A DNA stretch of 39,524 nt from Deltaproteobacteria bacterium (GCA_947484175.1 CANKOI010000036.1:1-39524), one strand, 5' to 3'. Counted from the stretch's first letter, positions 23,514 through 32,606 are shown. The notes: generated by a model not told the origin, from the letters alone. A program made the numbers and translations.

Positions 23514-23535
23514 TTTACTCAGTACGTTGAGTAAA
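23514..23535. repeat. Dyad-symmetric element before the DUF4143 gene
   Basis: TTTACTCA and TGAGTAAA form a perfect eight-base inverted repeat around the six-base spacer GTACGT, ending eight bases before the DUF4143 ATG. It could be an operator for self-control or an RNA hairpin hiding the ribosome site. It lies in one of the few AT-rich spots of the window. Confidence 0.6.
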
Positions 23536-23608
23536 TCAAGGCGTGGGCGTAAACAGAGCGTAGTTCCTGCGTTCGGCGCTGAAGCGTCGTCGCGGGGCGC
23601 CCTCCCTT

Positions 23609-25108
23609 CTACCTACACTTCCCCGGATACAACCGCCACGTCGTGGTGCCGGTGGTGTCGCTGCCGTCTTCGGTCACGATGATGTCGAGGAGGTCGTCGC
23701 CCTCGAGGTCGATGAGCGACCACGCGGGAGAGCCGGTCTGGTCGTCGTAGATCGCTTGGAACGAGAGCGCTTCGAACTCCTTGGGGAGCGGCCACGCCGT
23801 GTTCTCCTCGGAGAAACCCTCCTCACCGCCCGAGTACAGCTGCCACCGCGAGCTGCCCAGCTCGTCGATGTCCGCGTCGTCGTCGCGAGTGACGACCAAG
23901 TCGGGAAGCTGGTCGCGGTCGAGGTCGGCGAGCGCCCATGTGGGAGTGGCGCTGTTCGTGTCGCTGAGCGTTTCGAAGGTGTTGGTGGGGTAGCTCGGCG
24001 GGAGCGCCCACTTCTGGTCTTCGGTGCGGAACCGCGATCCCGTGTTGCTGTAGTACACCCACGTCTTGGTGCCGACGCCTTCCACCTCGCCGTCGTCATT
24101 GCGGGTAACGACAAGGTCGGTGCGCCCGTTGCCGTCGATGTCGTACAGCCCCCAGCTAGGCGCGGCCAAGCTGTCGTCGTCGTACACGCGGTCGAAGGTA
24201 CGTTCCGGGAACCCCTCGGGCAGGAGCCACTCGGAAGCGCTGGAGGAGAAGCCCGTGCCCGTGTTGAGGTACACCCGCCACGAGGTGGTGCCGAGCCCCT
24301 CGGTGGAGTCGTCGTGGGTGACCACGAAGTCGGAACGGCCGTCGGCGTTGAGGTCGACGAGCGCCCACGTGGGGCTGGCCGGGTTGTTGTCGGCCATGCT
24401 CGAAAGCGCGCCCTCGGAGAATCCCGGAGGCAGGCTCCAGGTCTTCAGCGAGTTGCTGAAGCCGTCTCCCTCATTCTCGTACGTCACCCAGAGGGAGGTG
24501 CCGAGACCCGTGACGGAGCTGGCGCGGTCTTCGGTGATCACGAGGTCGTTGTGGCCGTCGCCGTCGAGGTCGGCGAGCACCCACGCAGGCGAGGCGAGGT
24601 TGATGTCGTAGGGGGTGGCGAAGGTGCCCTCGGGGTAGCCGCCGGGCAACGACCAGGAGTCGGCCTCACTACGGAACTTGGAGCCGGTGTTGCTCAGGTA
24701 GAGCCAAGAGGTGGTGCCGAGGTTTGGATCGCCGACGACGTCGTTTCGCGTGACGAGGATGTCGGTTCGGCCGTTGCCGTCGAGGTCGGCGAGCCCCCAA
24801 GCTGGATCACTGGTGGGCGAGGAGTCGTAGGCGGTCTCGAAGGTGCCTTCGGGGAAGTCGGGAGGAAGTTCCCACTCCACCATGGTGGTCTTCACGCCCA
24901 TCTGCACGCAGCCGGTGTCCTCGTCGGGCTCATCGGTGTCGACGGCGCCGGTTTCTCCGCCATCCCCAGAGTCGACGGGGACCGGGACCTCCGTGGCGAG
25001 TCCGAAACAGCCGTATAGCAGCGAGAAGGTCAGGAAGGGGGACAAGCAGGCTCCGCAGGCGCAAAGGGAAGAACGCGCAACGTAGCCCAAAACGGGGCGA
25101 CCTGTCAC
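23609..25108 (-). CDS. FG-GAP/VCBS-repeat lipoprotein
   Basis: A protein of about 499 residues. A lipobox (SLLYGC) near residue 34 predicts a lipid-anchored export product. After a Thr/Asp-rich linker come six repeats of about 75 residues, each with a calcium-loop motif such as WGLADLDGNGRTDILVT; loops five and six are weaker (DLDRDQLPDLVVT, DLEGDDLLDIIVT). Such repeats fold into a beta-propeller. The GTG at 25108 overlaps the selD stop (GTGA) and gives Arg residues before the hydrophobic stretch; a TTG at 25045 with a GGAG site is an alternative. The function is unknown, probably surface adhesion or binding. Confidence 0.75.
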   Translation of the reverse strand: MTGRPVLGYVARSSLCACGACLSPFLTFSLLYGCFGLATEVPVPVDSGDGGETGAVDTDEPDEDTGCVQMGVKTTMVEWELPPDFPEGTFETAYDSSPTSDPAWGLADLDGNGRTDILVTRNDVVGDPNLGTTSWLYLSNTGSKFRSEADSWSLPGGYPEGTFATPYDINLASPAWVLADLDGDGHNDLVITEDRASSVTGLGTSLWVTYENEGDGFSNSLKTWSLPPGFSEGALSSMADNNPASPTWALVDLNADGRSDFVVTHDDSTEGLGTTSWRVYLNTGTGFSSSASEWLLPEGFPERTFDRVYDDDSLAAPSWGLYDIDGNGRTDLVVTRNDDGEVEGVGTKTWVYYSNTGSRFRTEDQKWALPPSYPTNTFETLSDTNSATPTWALADLDRDQLPDLVVTRDDDADIDELGSSRWQLYSGGEEGFSEENTAWPLPKEFEALSFQAIYDDQTGSPAWSLIDLEGDDLLDIIVTEDGSDTTGTTTWRLYPGKCR

Positions 25109-26166
25109 CCCTTCCCGGCGAGCCCCACCCTGAGCCGTGGCCCCTCCGCTGCGGGGCACAGGCGGCCGACGACGGAGGAAGCGAGGGCGCCGCGCGCAGA
25201 GAGGTCTGCCAGCACGGCCGCCAGTTTCTCGTCGGGCACGGCCAGCAGCAGCCCGCCGGAGGTTTGAGGGTCGCCCAAGACGGCGCGGGCGTGGGCAGGC
25301 AGGTCCTCACTCCACTCGGTGTGCTGCCCGTAGTAGGCCAGATTTCGACCCGTCGCCCCCGGCACCACGCCCGCTTCGATGTGGTGGATGGCGCCGGGCA
25401 TGAGCGGCAGCCGGTCGAACCACAATTCGGCCGCGAGCCCGGCGCCTGCCGCGATCTCGTGGGCGTGGCCCAACACCCCGAAGCCGGTCACGTCGGTGGC
25501 GCACAGCAGCCCGTGAGCCAGCGCCACCTCAGAGGGAACACGGTTGAGGAAGGTCGTGACCCGCAGGAACTCCGCGTACTGTTCCGGCGTGATCACCTGC
25601 TTCTTCACCGCGCTCGCCAAAGAGCCACTGCCGATGGGCTTCGTGAGCACCAGCCAATCGCCGGCCTCGCCCCGGTCGTTCCGCAGGATGCGATCGGGAT
25701 GCACGAGGCCCGTGACCGAGAGCCCAAACTTCATCTCTTCGTCGTCGATGCTGTGCCCCCCGGCGATGGGGATGCCCGCTTCGGCGCACACCTCGGCGGC
25801 GCCCGCGAGCACCTCGCCCATCACCTCGGGAGGCAGTTTTTTGAGCGGCAACCCGACGATGGCCAGCGCCAAGATCGGGCGCCCGCCCATCGCGTACACG
25901 TCGGAGATGCTGTTGGCAGCGGCGATACGGCCGTAGTCGCGCGCATCGTCCACCACAGGCATGAAGAAGTCGAGGGTCTGGACGATCGCTTGGTCCGCGC
26001 TGATCCGATACACGGCGGCATCGTCGCTCGTGTGAATCCCCACGAGCAGCTCGGGGGGCGCGGTGCGTGGCAGCTTGGCCAGCATTCGTTCCAGGTCCGC
26101 CGGACCCAGCTTGCAACCTCAGCCACCCCCGTGGGAGTACTGCGTGAGGCGGAGGCGATCGGGCAT
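25105..26166 (-). CDS. selD: Selenide, water dikinase SelD, selenocysteine-containing
   Basis: SelD makes selenophosphate from selenide and ATP, the selenium donor for selenocysteine and selenouridine. The full gene starts at the ATG at 26166, which reads MPDRLRLTQYSHGGG, then an in-frame TGA (26119-26121, codon 16), then GCK and on into the main frame. This is the SelD active-site motif GxGUGCK with selenocysteine in the place of the catalytic Cys. A hairpin just after the TGA can serve as the SECIS element. The rest is typical: SDDAAVYRI, AAANSISDVYAMGG and GGHSIDDEEMKFGLSVTG. A plain gene call would start at 26085 and lose 27 residues. It follows bioA by 9 bp. Confidence 0.93.
26091..26121 (-). 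promoter_or_regulatory. UGA (Sec) codon and bacterial SECIS-like hairpin in selD
   Basis: In the mRNA sense the UGA at 26121-26119 is followed, after nine bases, by CUGGGUCC (26109-26102), loop GGC, and GGACCUGG (26098-26091). These pair over eight positions, including two G-U pairs. The distance and size suit a bacterial SECIS that binds SelB, although the apical loop is small and the stem has not been folded by program. This supports UGA recoding as selenocysteine. Confidence 0.65.
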
Positions 26167-26175
26167 CGGTATGGC

Positions 26176-27480
26176 CTATCCCAAAACGTCCACAATGGCG
26201 GCTCCGACGGCCTGCATCAGCGCCCTCGTCTCCGCGGCTTCGATCACGAGGGGCGGCATCACCATCACGGTGTCGCCGAGGTTCCGCACGATCGCGCCAT
26301 GTCGCCTTGTCGCCAGGGCAACCCGATGCCCGATGCGCTGTTCGGCAGGGAACGGCTCACCGTCGGGCTGTCGGAGCACCACGCCCGCCATCATTCCGAT
26401 GTGTCGGTGCTCAGCGATACAGGGGTGCTGAAGCCTAGCTAACTCCTCATGCAAGAGGGCAATGCGCTGGGGCAGAGCAGCGAGGAGTGATGTATCATGT
26501 ATCACATAGAGGGTGGCCAGCGCAGCCGCGACGGCGAGCGGGTTGCCGGTGTAGGTGTGCCCGTGGAAGAAGGTGCGGTAGTCGGTGTAGGGGCCCCGGA
26601 AGCAGTCGTACACCGCTTCGGTGGTGACGGTGGCCGCCAGCGGCAGGTAGCCGCCGGTGATCGCCTTCGCGAGGCAGAGGAAGTCGGGCCGCTCCTCCAC
26701 TTGGTCCATGGCGAACATCGTGCCGAGGCGCCCGAAACCGGTCGCCACCTCGTCGAACACCACGTAGGCGCCGGCCTGTTTCGCCATTCGGCACAGGCGA
26801 TCGAGGAAGGCGGGACTGTGCAACCGCAGCCCGGCGGCACCCTGCACCAAGGGCTCCACGACCAAAGCGGCTAATTCTGAACCGTGGGCCGCGAAGAGCA
26901 CCTCCGCTGCCCGTAGACACGCCTGTTCCTCCTGGGCTTCCGCACGCTCAGGTGAGGGGATCCGCACGGCCTCGAACAACAGCGGGCGGTAGAGCGAGTG
27001 AAACAGCTCGATGCCGCCGAGTGATACACTCCCGACTGTATCACCGTGATAGGCCTCCGAGAGGGCGGCGAACCGGGTGCGTCGTGCCTCGCCGCGCTGC
27101 TGGCAGGCTTGGAAGGCCATCTTGAGCGCGACCTCCACCGCCGTAGAGCCGCTGTCGCTGTAAAACACTCGGTCGAGCCCAGTGAGCGCGCAGAGGCGCT
27201 CGGCGTGCTCCACCGCCCCCGGGTGCGTCAGGCCTAGCATCGTGGTGTGCGCGATCCGGCCAAGTTGCGTTTGAATCGCAGCGTCGAGGGCCGGGTGCTG
27301 ATGGCCAAGGATGTTGCACCACAACGACGCGGTACCGTCGAGGAAGCGCTGGCCGTCGGTGTCGATGAGCCACACGCCTTCGCCGCGTTCGATCACCCGA
27401 TTTTCCGCTTGTTGCTCCCACTCGTCGGCCGCCGTGAAGGGGTGCCAGAGGTGGGCATAGTCGCGAGAAAGCCAGCGCAT
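26176..27480 (-). CDS. bioA: Adenosylmethionine-8-amino-7-oxononanoate aminotransferase
   Basis: A 434-residue PLP enzyme of biotin synthesis that converts KAPA to DAPA with S-adenosylmethionine as amino donor. Class III aminotransferase features are present: SDSGSTAVEVALKMA, AYHGDTVGSVSLGG, the PLP-contacting Asp in VVFDEVATGFGRLG and the Schiff-base Lys in LCLAKAITGGYLPLAA. The start LWHPFT and the block WLIDTDGQRFLDGTASLWCNILGH are typical of BioA rather than other class III members. No other bio genes are in the window. It lies 9 bp before selD on the same strand and is divergent from sat. Confidence 0.94.
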   Translation of the reverse strand: MRWLSRDYAHLWHPFTAADEWEQQAENRVIERGEGVWLIDTDGQRFLDGTASLWCNILGHQHPALDAAIQTQLGRIAHTTMLGLTHPGAVEHAERLCALTGLDRVFYSDSGSTAVEVALKMAFQACQQRGEARRTRFAALSEAYHGDTVGSVSLGGIELFHSLYRPLLFEAVRIPSPERAEAQEEQACLRAAEVLFAAHGSELAALVVEPLVQGAAGLRLHSPAFLDRLCRMAKQAGAYVVFDEVATGFGRLGTMFAMDQVEERPDFLCLAKAITGGYLPLAATVTTEAVYDCFRGPYTDYRTFFHGHTYTGNPLAVAAALATLYVIHDTSLLAALPQRIALLHEELARLQHPCIAEHRHIGMMAGVVLRQPDGEPFPAEQRIGHRVALATRRHGAIVRNLGDTVMVMPPLVIEAAETRALMQAVGAAIVDVLG

Positions 27481-27548
27481 CCGGCCGGCTAACCCATGGC
27501 GCCGAGCCCATCGGCGCGGTAGAAGCCGCCCGAATTCCCCGGTACCCC

Positions 27549-28808
27549 ATGGCCCTCGTTCCCGTTCACGGCGGACTCTCCGCTCCTGTCGACCGCTTCC
27601 TCACCTTCAACCGGAAGGGGGCGCTGGTCGCTGAAAGTGCAGGGATGGCGCGGATCGCCGTGACCGACGCCGACCTGTCGGTCGTGTACCGGATCGCCGA
27701 TGGCACCCTCTCGCCGCTGACCGGCTTTATGGACGAGGCCACCTACAACCACGTGCTCGACGAGAAGAACGTGGTGCGGAACAGCGTGAAGTACGCGTGG
27801 GCGATTCCGATGGCCCTGCCGGTCACGGAAACGGAAGCGGCCTCACTCAAGGTTGGCACCCGTGCCGCATTGGTGAACAGCGCGGGTGAGGTGTTTGGCA
27901 CAATCACCGTCTCGAGCGTCTTCGGATGGAACAAGCAGCGGTATGTGGAGAAGGTCTACGGCACGAGCCGCCTCGATCACCCCGGCGCGGCCATCGCGAC
28001 CGACGACGCCCGCGGCACGCTGGTCGGCGGGGACATCTCCGTGCTCCCGGCGAGCCGGAACCTCGAGTACGGCGACCTGCTCCTCTCCCCCGGCGCCACC
28101 CGCCAGATGATCGCCGAGCGGCGGTTTGAGGCGGCGCTGGCCTTCCAGACGCGCAACCCGCTGCACCGCGCCCACGAATACGCGCTGGTGTACGGCGTGG
28201 AGCAGCTCACCCGCAGCGGCCTGTACGCGGGCGTGGTGCTCAACCCGTTGGTCGGCCAGCTCAAGAGCGACGACGTGGACGCGTCCACGCGGGTGCGCAC
28301 CTACCGCATGCTCCGGGATCGGCGCCTCCTCGGCCAGGGCGACAGCGACCGTGAGCTGTGGAAGGGCGTGGGCTACGACCTCAACGACGTGTTTGAGCTC
28401 GTGTGCTTGGACATGAAGATGTTCTACGGTGGACCTTCTGAAGCCATCATGCACAGCATCTACCGTCAGAACCACGGATTTTCGCACATCGTCATCGGCC
28501 GGAAACACGCCGACGCGCCGTACTTCGACAAGTCGGCCATCTGGGGCGACTTCGACGCGCAGACCATCTTCGACGCGCTCCCCGGCGAGCTGCACACCCG
28601 CCCCGTGAAGGTGGGTTTCGCGGCCTTCTACGAGAGCGTGGACCGCGTGGAGCTCATGGACAACCATCCGGGCGAGAAGCCGCACAGCATCTCCGGCACC
28701 ATCATGCGCGAGCAGCTCGTCGCCGGTGAACGCCCCGACTCCCGGATCATCCGGGGCGAGGTGGCCGACGTGCTGATCGCCGCGTATCGGGCGAAGGCGG
28801 GGGTTTAG
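27549..28808 (+). CDS. sat: Sulfate adenylyltransferase (ATP sulfurylase)
   Basis: A 419-residue homomeric ATP sulfurylase that makes adenosine 5'-phosphosulfate from sulfate and ATP. The hallmark motifs are present: FQTRNPLHRAHEYA (QxRNPxHxxH), the IVIGRKHADAPY stretch (the GRDHAG block, here with Lys for Asp), and the middle motif QNHGFSHIVIG. The C-terminal part contains SISGTIMREQLVAGE, as in prokaryotic Sat. No kinase domain is fused. It stands alone, with neither APS kinase nor APS reductase nearby, so assimilation versus dissimilation cannot be decided here. Convergent with hcrB, 9 bp apart. Confidence 0.96.
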   Translation: MALVPVHGGLSAPVDRFLTFNRKGALVAESAGMARIAVTDADLSVVYRIADGTLSPLTGFMDEATYNHVLDEKNVVRNSVKYAWAIPMALPVTETEAASLKVGTRAALVNSAGEVFGTITVSSVFGWNKQRYVEKVYGTSRLDHPGAAIATDDARGTLVGGDISVLPASRNLEYGDLLLSPGATRQMIAERRFEAALAFQTRNPLHRAHEYALVYGVEQLTRSGLYAGVVLNPLVGQLKSDDVDASTRVRTYRMLRDRRLLGQGDSDRELWKGVGYDLNDVFELVCLDMKMFYGGPSEAIMHSIYRQNHGFSHIVIGRKHADAPYFDKSAIWGDFDAQTIFDALPGELHTRPVKVGFAAFYESVDRVELMDNHPGEKPHSISGTIMREQLVAGERPDSRIIRGEVADVLIAAYRAKAGV

Positions 28809-28817
28809 CCTCAGAAC

Positions 28818-29738
28818 TCAGTCGGGTAGCGCAGCGAGTGCGCGCCCGACCTCCACCCGCAACATCCGTTTGCGCCACGTGGAGGACTGCTGGTGGGTCG
28901 GGAGCGGCTGGACCGCCTGATACACGGCGTCGATGAGGGCCGGTCGAGTCGCGGCGCTCACCAGCACCGGGCGTGGCCCCACCGCCGAGATCACGGCCTC
29001 CCAGCCCTCGGGTGCGGGCGCCACGGCCGTGAGCAGCAGCGCGTAGTCGATGGCGCCGCGCTGGCGGAGCTTTCGATACACGACGGGGCGCGAGGGGGGG
29101 GGCAACTCCACCGCCACGAGCACGGCGCCGGTCGGCAGCTTCGGCCCGTCGCGTCCGTCGTCGGTGTACAGCTCCGCCACCGGCACGCAGGTTTCGCCCG
29201 CGACGGTCACGAAGCGCGCGGTGGCGCCGAGCAGCATGAGTACCGGGACGGTGTCGGCGCTGTGCGCGGCGTAGCAGCCTGTTCCCCGGGGGGCGACATG
29301 GCAGAGGGTGCCTTCACACTTGAGGCAACCGCCCAGCGCGGACCGCCATCCGGCCGGCTGGTTGTAATACATGCACCGTGTATCAAGCATGAGGTTGCCG
29401 CCGAGCGTGCCCATGTGCTGGATCGTGGGGGTAGCGACGGTTCGGCAGGCGGCGGCGAGGGCCGGGAATGCGGTGCGCACGTGGGGGTGGGCGGCCACTT
29501 CCTGGAGAGTGAGGGCGGCGCCCAGCGAGCAGGCGCCGTCCGCGGCGACAGCCACGGCGCGGAGCTCGGCCACGCGGCGGGTGGAGACAAGCAAGGCAGG
29601 GCGAAAGATGCGGTGCTTCATCGAGGGGACGAGGTCGGTTCCCCCAGCGATGAGGCGCGCACCGGGCTCCGCCGCGAGCCGGACAAGATCGACAAGTTGG
29701 TGGGGGGCTTCCCAACGCAGGAGCGGGAGGGGAAGCAT
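28818..29738 (-). CDS. hcrB: 4-Hydroxybenzoyl-CoA reductase FAD/4Fe-4S subunit (beta)
   Basis: A 306-residue FAD-binding subunit of the xanthine-oxidase family, with LIAGGTDLVPSMKHRIF and TIQHMGTLGGNLMLDTRC for FAD. An insert of about 40 residues follows with Cys122, Cys138, Cys146 and Cys155. Such an insert holding an extra 4Fe-4S cluster is the special mark of 4-hydroxybenzoyl-CoA reductase, and the positions agree with what I remember of the Thauera enzyme. The enzyme removes the para-hydroxyl of 4-hydroxybenzoyl-CoA to give benzoyl-CoA, using reduced ferredoxin in the known cases. Start and upstream stop overlap as TGATG with the molybdenum subunit. Confidence 0.93.
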   Translation of the reverse strand: MLPLPLLRWEAPHQLVDLVRLAAEPGARLIAGGTDLVPSMKHRIFRPALLVSTRRVAELRAVAVAADGACSLGAALTLQEVAAHPHVRTAFPALAAACRTVATPTIQHMGTLGGNLMLDTRCMYYNQPAGWRSALGGCLKCEGTLCHVAPRGTGCYAAHSADTVPVLMLLGATARFVTVAGETCVPVAELYTDDGRDGPKLPTGAVLVAVELPPPSRPVVYRKLRQRGAIDYALLLTAVAPAPEGWEAVISAVGPRPVLVSAATRPALIDAVYQAVQPLPTHQQSSTWRKRMLRVEVGRALAALPD

Positions 29739-32071
29739 CAGCCGGCTCGCCCAGCGCGGCGGGCGTCGAGGGCGCGGAGTACCCGCTCGGGGGTGAAGGG
29801 CGGCTGGTGGAGCGAGACGCCGGTGGCATCGAAGATGGCGTTGGCGATGGCAGGAACGGTGCTGAGCTGTGGGCCTTCTCCCGCCTCTTTCGCGCCAAGC
29901 GGCCCCTCGGGGTCGAGCGACTCGATGGCGAAAACGTGCACTTCAGGGCACTCATGCACGGTGGGGAGCTTGTACTCCAGGAGGCTCGGCGTGCGCAGGA
30001 GCCCGTTGGGCAGGTAGCGCTGCTCTTCGCCGAGCGCCTCTCCCACACCCATGTACACGCACCCTTCTACCTGGCCTTCCACGATGGCGAGATTGAGCAC
30101 GCGACCGCAGTCGTGCGCCACCCAGATGCGCTCCACCCGAACCACCCCCGTTTCTTCATCGACCACCACTTCGGCCACTTGGGCCGTGAACGAGTACGCC
30201 GGCGAGGGACCCACGGACTGCCTCCGGAAGCGGCTGCCGATCTTCGGAGGCGTGTAGCCGCCGGCGTTCACCAGTGGCCCGCCCGCCTCCTCCGCGAGCC
30301 ACACGGCGTCCACCCATGACACATCAGATGTGTCATTTCCAACGCGAGGGCCATCGCCGCGGTCGGGGTGGCCGGCGAGACCGAAGCGGATGTCCTCCGG
30401 GGCGCACGCGAGCTTCACCGCTACGGCGGCTACGATTCGGGTGCGCAGAGGATCTATCGCGAGCAACGCAGCGTTCCCCGCCATGAAGGTGACCCGGCTG
30501 GAGTAGCTGCCGAGGTCCACGGGGGTGAGTGAGGTGTCACCCTCCACCACCCGAATGTCGCGCGGGTGCAGGCCCAGTCGGTGCGCCACCAAGCCGGCCA
30601 GCATGTGGTTGCTGCCTTGGCCCACGTCGGCCGTGCCGCTGTACAACACGACCTCGCCCGAGCGGTCGATCTTTACCTGAACGGTGCTGTGCGGCAGCTC
30701 GTTCTGGTAGGTGGGGTGCAAGGCGCCACACATGTACGCGCTCGTGGCGATGCCCAGCCCGCGCGCCGGTCCGAGCGTGCCGCGCCGCTCGGTGTAGCCG
30801 CTGGCTTTCACCACGGCGTCGATGCAGGCCTGAATACCCACGGAGGTGATCCGGAGCCCGTTGCAGGTCTCGGTGTTCGCCTCCACGCAGTTCGCCCGGC
30901 GCATCCCCGCCGGATCGAGACCGAGTTGACGGGCCGCGCGGTCGATCATGACCTCCAACGCGAAGCGCGGCTGGATGGCGCCATGGCCACGCTTGGGACC
31001 GCAGGGGGGCTTGTTGGTGTAGAGGCGGTGCGACTCGAACCGGTAGTTCTCCAGCCGGTACGGAAGCGGCATGAACACGCCGAGGTAGTAGCTGGTGACG
31101 ACCCCGTAGCTGGCGTAGGCGCCGCCATCGGCCCAGGCCTTGAAGTCGATGGCGGTGATGCGCCCGTCGGGCGCAAAACCCATCTTGAGCCACATACGCG
31201 TGGGATGCCGGCCCCGGTGAGCAAGGAAGACTTCCTCACGCTCCATCACGATGCGGACCGGCCGGCCGAGCTTACGGGCGAGGTGGGCGGCGCAGATGTC
31301 GGAGCAGAAGGGGTCGCACTTGCCGCCGTAGCCGGCGCCGACTGCCGGCTTGATCAGCCGAACGTCCTGCTCGCGCATCCCGAGCACTCTGGCCACATCG
31401 CGGTGCACATAGTGGGGGTTCTGCGTGCTGCTCCAGAGGGTGAGCTTCCCGTCGGGCTCCATCCGGGCAAGGGCCGCCTGACTCTCGAGCGCCACGTGCG
31501 TGCTCCCGGGGTACTCAAACCGCTCTTCCAGCACCAACGCTGCCTCGGCGAAGCCCGCGTCTACATCGCCGTACTGCTGGTGAACCCTGCGGAGAATGTT
31601 GCTCGGCTTTCGGGCGTACTCGTGGATGACGGGTTTTGAAGGGTCGAGCGCAGCCTCGATCGTGAGGATGGGCTCAAGGTCTTCGTACTCCACGACCACG
31701 GCCTCACAGGCGCGGTGTGCGGTTTCTTCGTCCAGCGCCACGATACAAACGATCGGCTCGCCAATGTATCGAACCTTGCCGAGCGCCAGCGCCGTTTCGT
31801 CCTGCGCCACCGGGATCACCCCGTAGCGGCGGGGTAGCTCCTCGCCGATGCAGTGCCCCACCACGCCAGGGATACCGAGGGCAGCGTCGAGGTGCACGGC
31901 GATGATCTTGGCGTGCGTGCGGGTGGAGCGCACGAATTTGGCATGCACCATGCGCGGCAGCTTCAGATCGGCCACGAACAGCGCCGCTCCGGTGATGCGC
32001 TCGCGCCCGTCGATCTTGGCGCCGTAGCGGCCGATCGGGTCGGGAACGGGCTCGGACTGCCGGACGCTCAC
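29738..32071 (-). CDS. hcrA: 4-Hydroxybenzoyl-CoA reductase molybdenum subunit (alpha)
   Basis: A 777-residue molybdenum-cofactor subunit of the xanthine-oxidase family, the catalytic part of 4-hydroxybenzoyl-CoA reductase. Its opening GRYGAKIDGRERITGAALF is typical, as are GAGYGGKCDPFCSDI and the Gln-glycine stretch DVGQGSNHMLAG. The probable catalytic Glu lies in GAKEAGEGPQLS (about residue 732). The frame extends far upstream, but the GTG at 32071 overlaps the hcrC stop (GTGA) and gives the normal N-terminus. The gene order small-large-FAD (C-A-B) is compact, with overlaps at both junctions. Substrate assignment relies on the beta subunit insert and the nearby box genes. Confidence 0.92.
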   Translation of the reverse strand: MSVRQSEPVPDPIGRYGAKIDGRERITGAALFVADLKLPRMVHAKFVRSTRTHAKIIAVHLDAALGIPGVVGHCIGEELPRRYGVIPVAQDETALALGKVRYIGEPIVCIVALDEETAHRACEAVVVEYEDLEPILTIEAALDPSKPVIHEYARKPSNILRRVHQQYGDVDAGFAEAALVLEERFEYPGSTHVALESQAALARMEPDGKLTLWSSTQNPHYVHRDVARVLGMREQDVRLIKPAVGAGYGGKCDPFCSDICAAHLARKLGRPVRIVMEREEVFLAHRGRHPTRMWLKMGFAPDGRITAIDFKAWADGGAYASYGVVTSYYLGVFMPLPYRLENYRFESHRLYTNKPPCGPKRGHGAIQPRFALEVMIDRAARQLGLDPAGMRRANCVEANTETCNGLRITSVGIQACIDAVVKASGYTERRGTLGPARGLGIATSAYMCGALHPTYQNELPHSTVQVKIDRSGEVVLYSGTADVGQGSNHMLAGLVAHRLGLHPRDIRVVEGDTSLTPVDLGSYSSRVTFMAGNAALLAIDPLRTRIVAAVAVKLACAPEDIRFGLAGHPDRGDGPRVGNDTSDVSWVDAVWLAEEAGGPLVNAGGYTPPKIGSRFRRQSVGPSPAYSFTAQVAEVVVDEETGVVRVERIWVAHDCGRVLNLAIVEGQVEGCVYMGVGEALGEEQRYLPNGLLRTPSLLEYKLPTVHECPEVHVFAIESLDPEGPLGAKEAGEGPQLSTVPAIANAIFDATGVSLHQPPFTPERVLRALDARRAGRAG

Positions 32072-32550
32072 GGGGACGCCCGGAGCCGAGCTTGGGCGTC
32101 TCGGGCCGCGGCGAGGATTTTTACGTAGCCGGTACAGCGGCAGATGTTGCTGCCCAGGGCGCGGCGCAGCTCGGCTTCGTCGGCTTCGGGGTCGGCGGCG
32201 AACAAATGGGTGAGCGTCATCACGAACCCGGGCGTGCAATAGCCGCACTGGGCCGCCACGTGGTGGTCGAAGGCAGCCTGGATCACGCTCAGCTCGCCTT
32301 GCTGGGCCACGCCCTCGATCGTCTGCACCGCTTCGTTGGCACAGTCCGCGGCGAGCGTGATGCACGAGAGCCTCGGACGTCCGTTCACCAAGACGGTGCA
32401 AGCTCCGCAGTCGCCCACGTCGCAGCCGTGTTTCGTGCCCGTGAGGGCCAGATCGTCGCGCAGGAGCTCCAAGAGCGTGCGCGACGGCGGAACGAGCGCG
32501 CGGGCCGGTTCGCCGTTGACGACGAGGTGGAGCACCAGCGGGTCGGGCAT
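32068..32550 (-). CDS. hcrC: 4-Hydroxybenzoyl-CoA reductase 2Fe-2S subunit (gamma)
   Basis: A 160-residue iron-sulfur subunit with two 2Fe-2S clusters. The plant-type cluster lies in GCDVGDCGACTVLVNG with a further Cys in SCITLAADC. The second cluster uses AAQCGYCTPGFVM and SNICRCTGYVKIL. It passes electrons between the FAD/4Fe-4S subunit and the molybdenum site. It is the first gene of the hcrCAB unit and faces away from the FHA regulator gene at 32607, with 56 bp between, which must hold both promoters. Confidence 0.95.
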   Translation of the reverse strand: MPDPLVLHLVVNGEPARALVPPSRTLLELLRDDLALTGTKHGCDVGDCGACTVLVNGRPRLSCITLAADCANEAVQTIEGVAQQGELSVIQAAFDHHVAAQCGYCTPGFVMTLTHLFAADPEADEAELRRALGSNICRCTGYVKILAAARDAQARLRASP

Positions 32551-32606
32551 GCGCGGACCTAACGCGCCGGTCGCTCAGAAGGGTCGTCTCGGCTATCTGT
32601 CCCCGC

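Noticed and set aside
23756-25018. A 420-codon plus-strand frame with repeated segments
   Set aside because: Its repeats are the reverse reading of the FG-GAP repeats on the minus strand.
26085-26166. SelD starting at the later ATG (26085) with the UGA as a true stop upstream
   Set aside because: That start would remove the active-site motif GCK and the preceding N-terminus, which reads perfectly through the UGA.
29807-30319. Plus-strand frames opposite hcrA
   Set aside because: Antisense to a clear molybdenum hydroxylase gene; no independent support.
28818-32550. Carbon monoxide dehydrogenase or xanthine dehydrogenase
   Set aside because: The 40-residue four-Cys insert in the FAD subunit and the nearby box genes point to 4-hydroxybenzoyl-CoA reductase.
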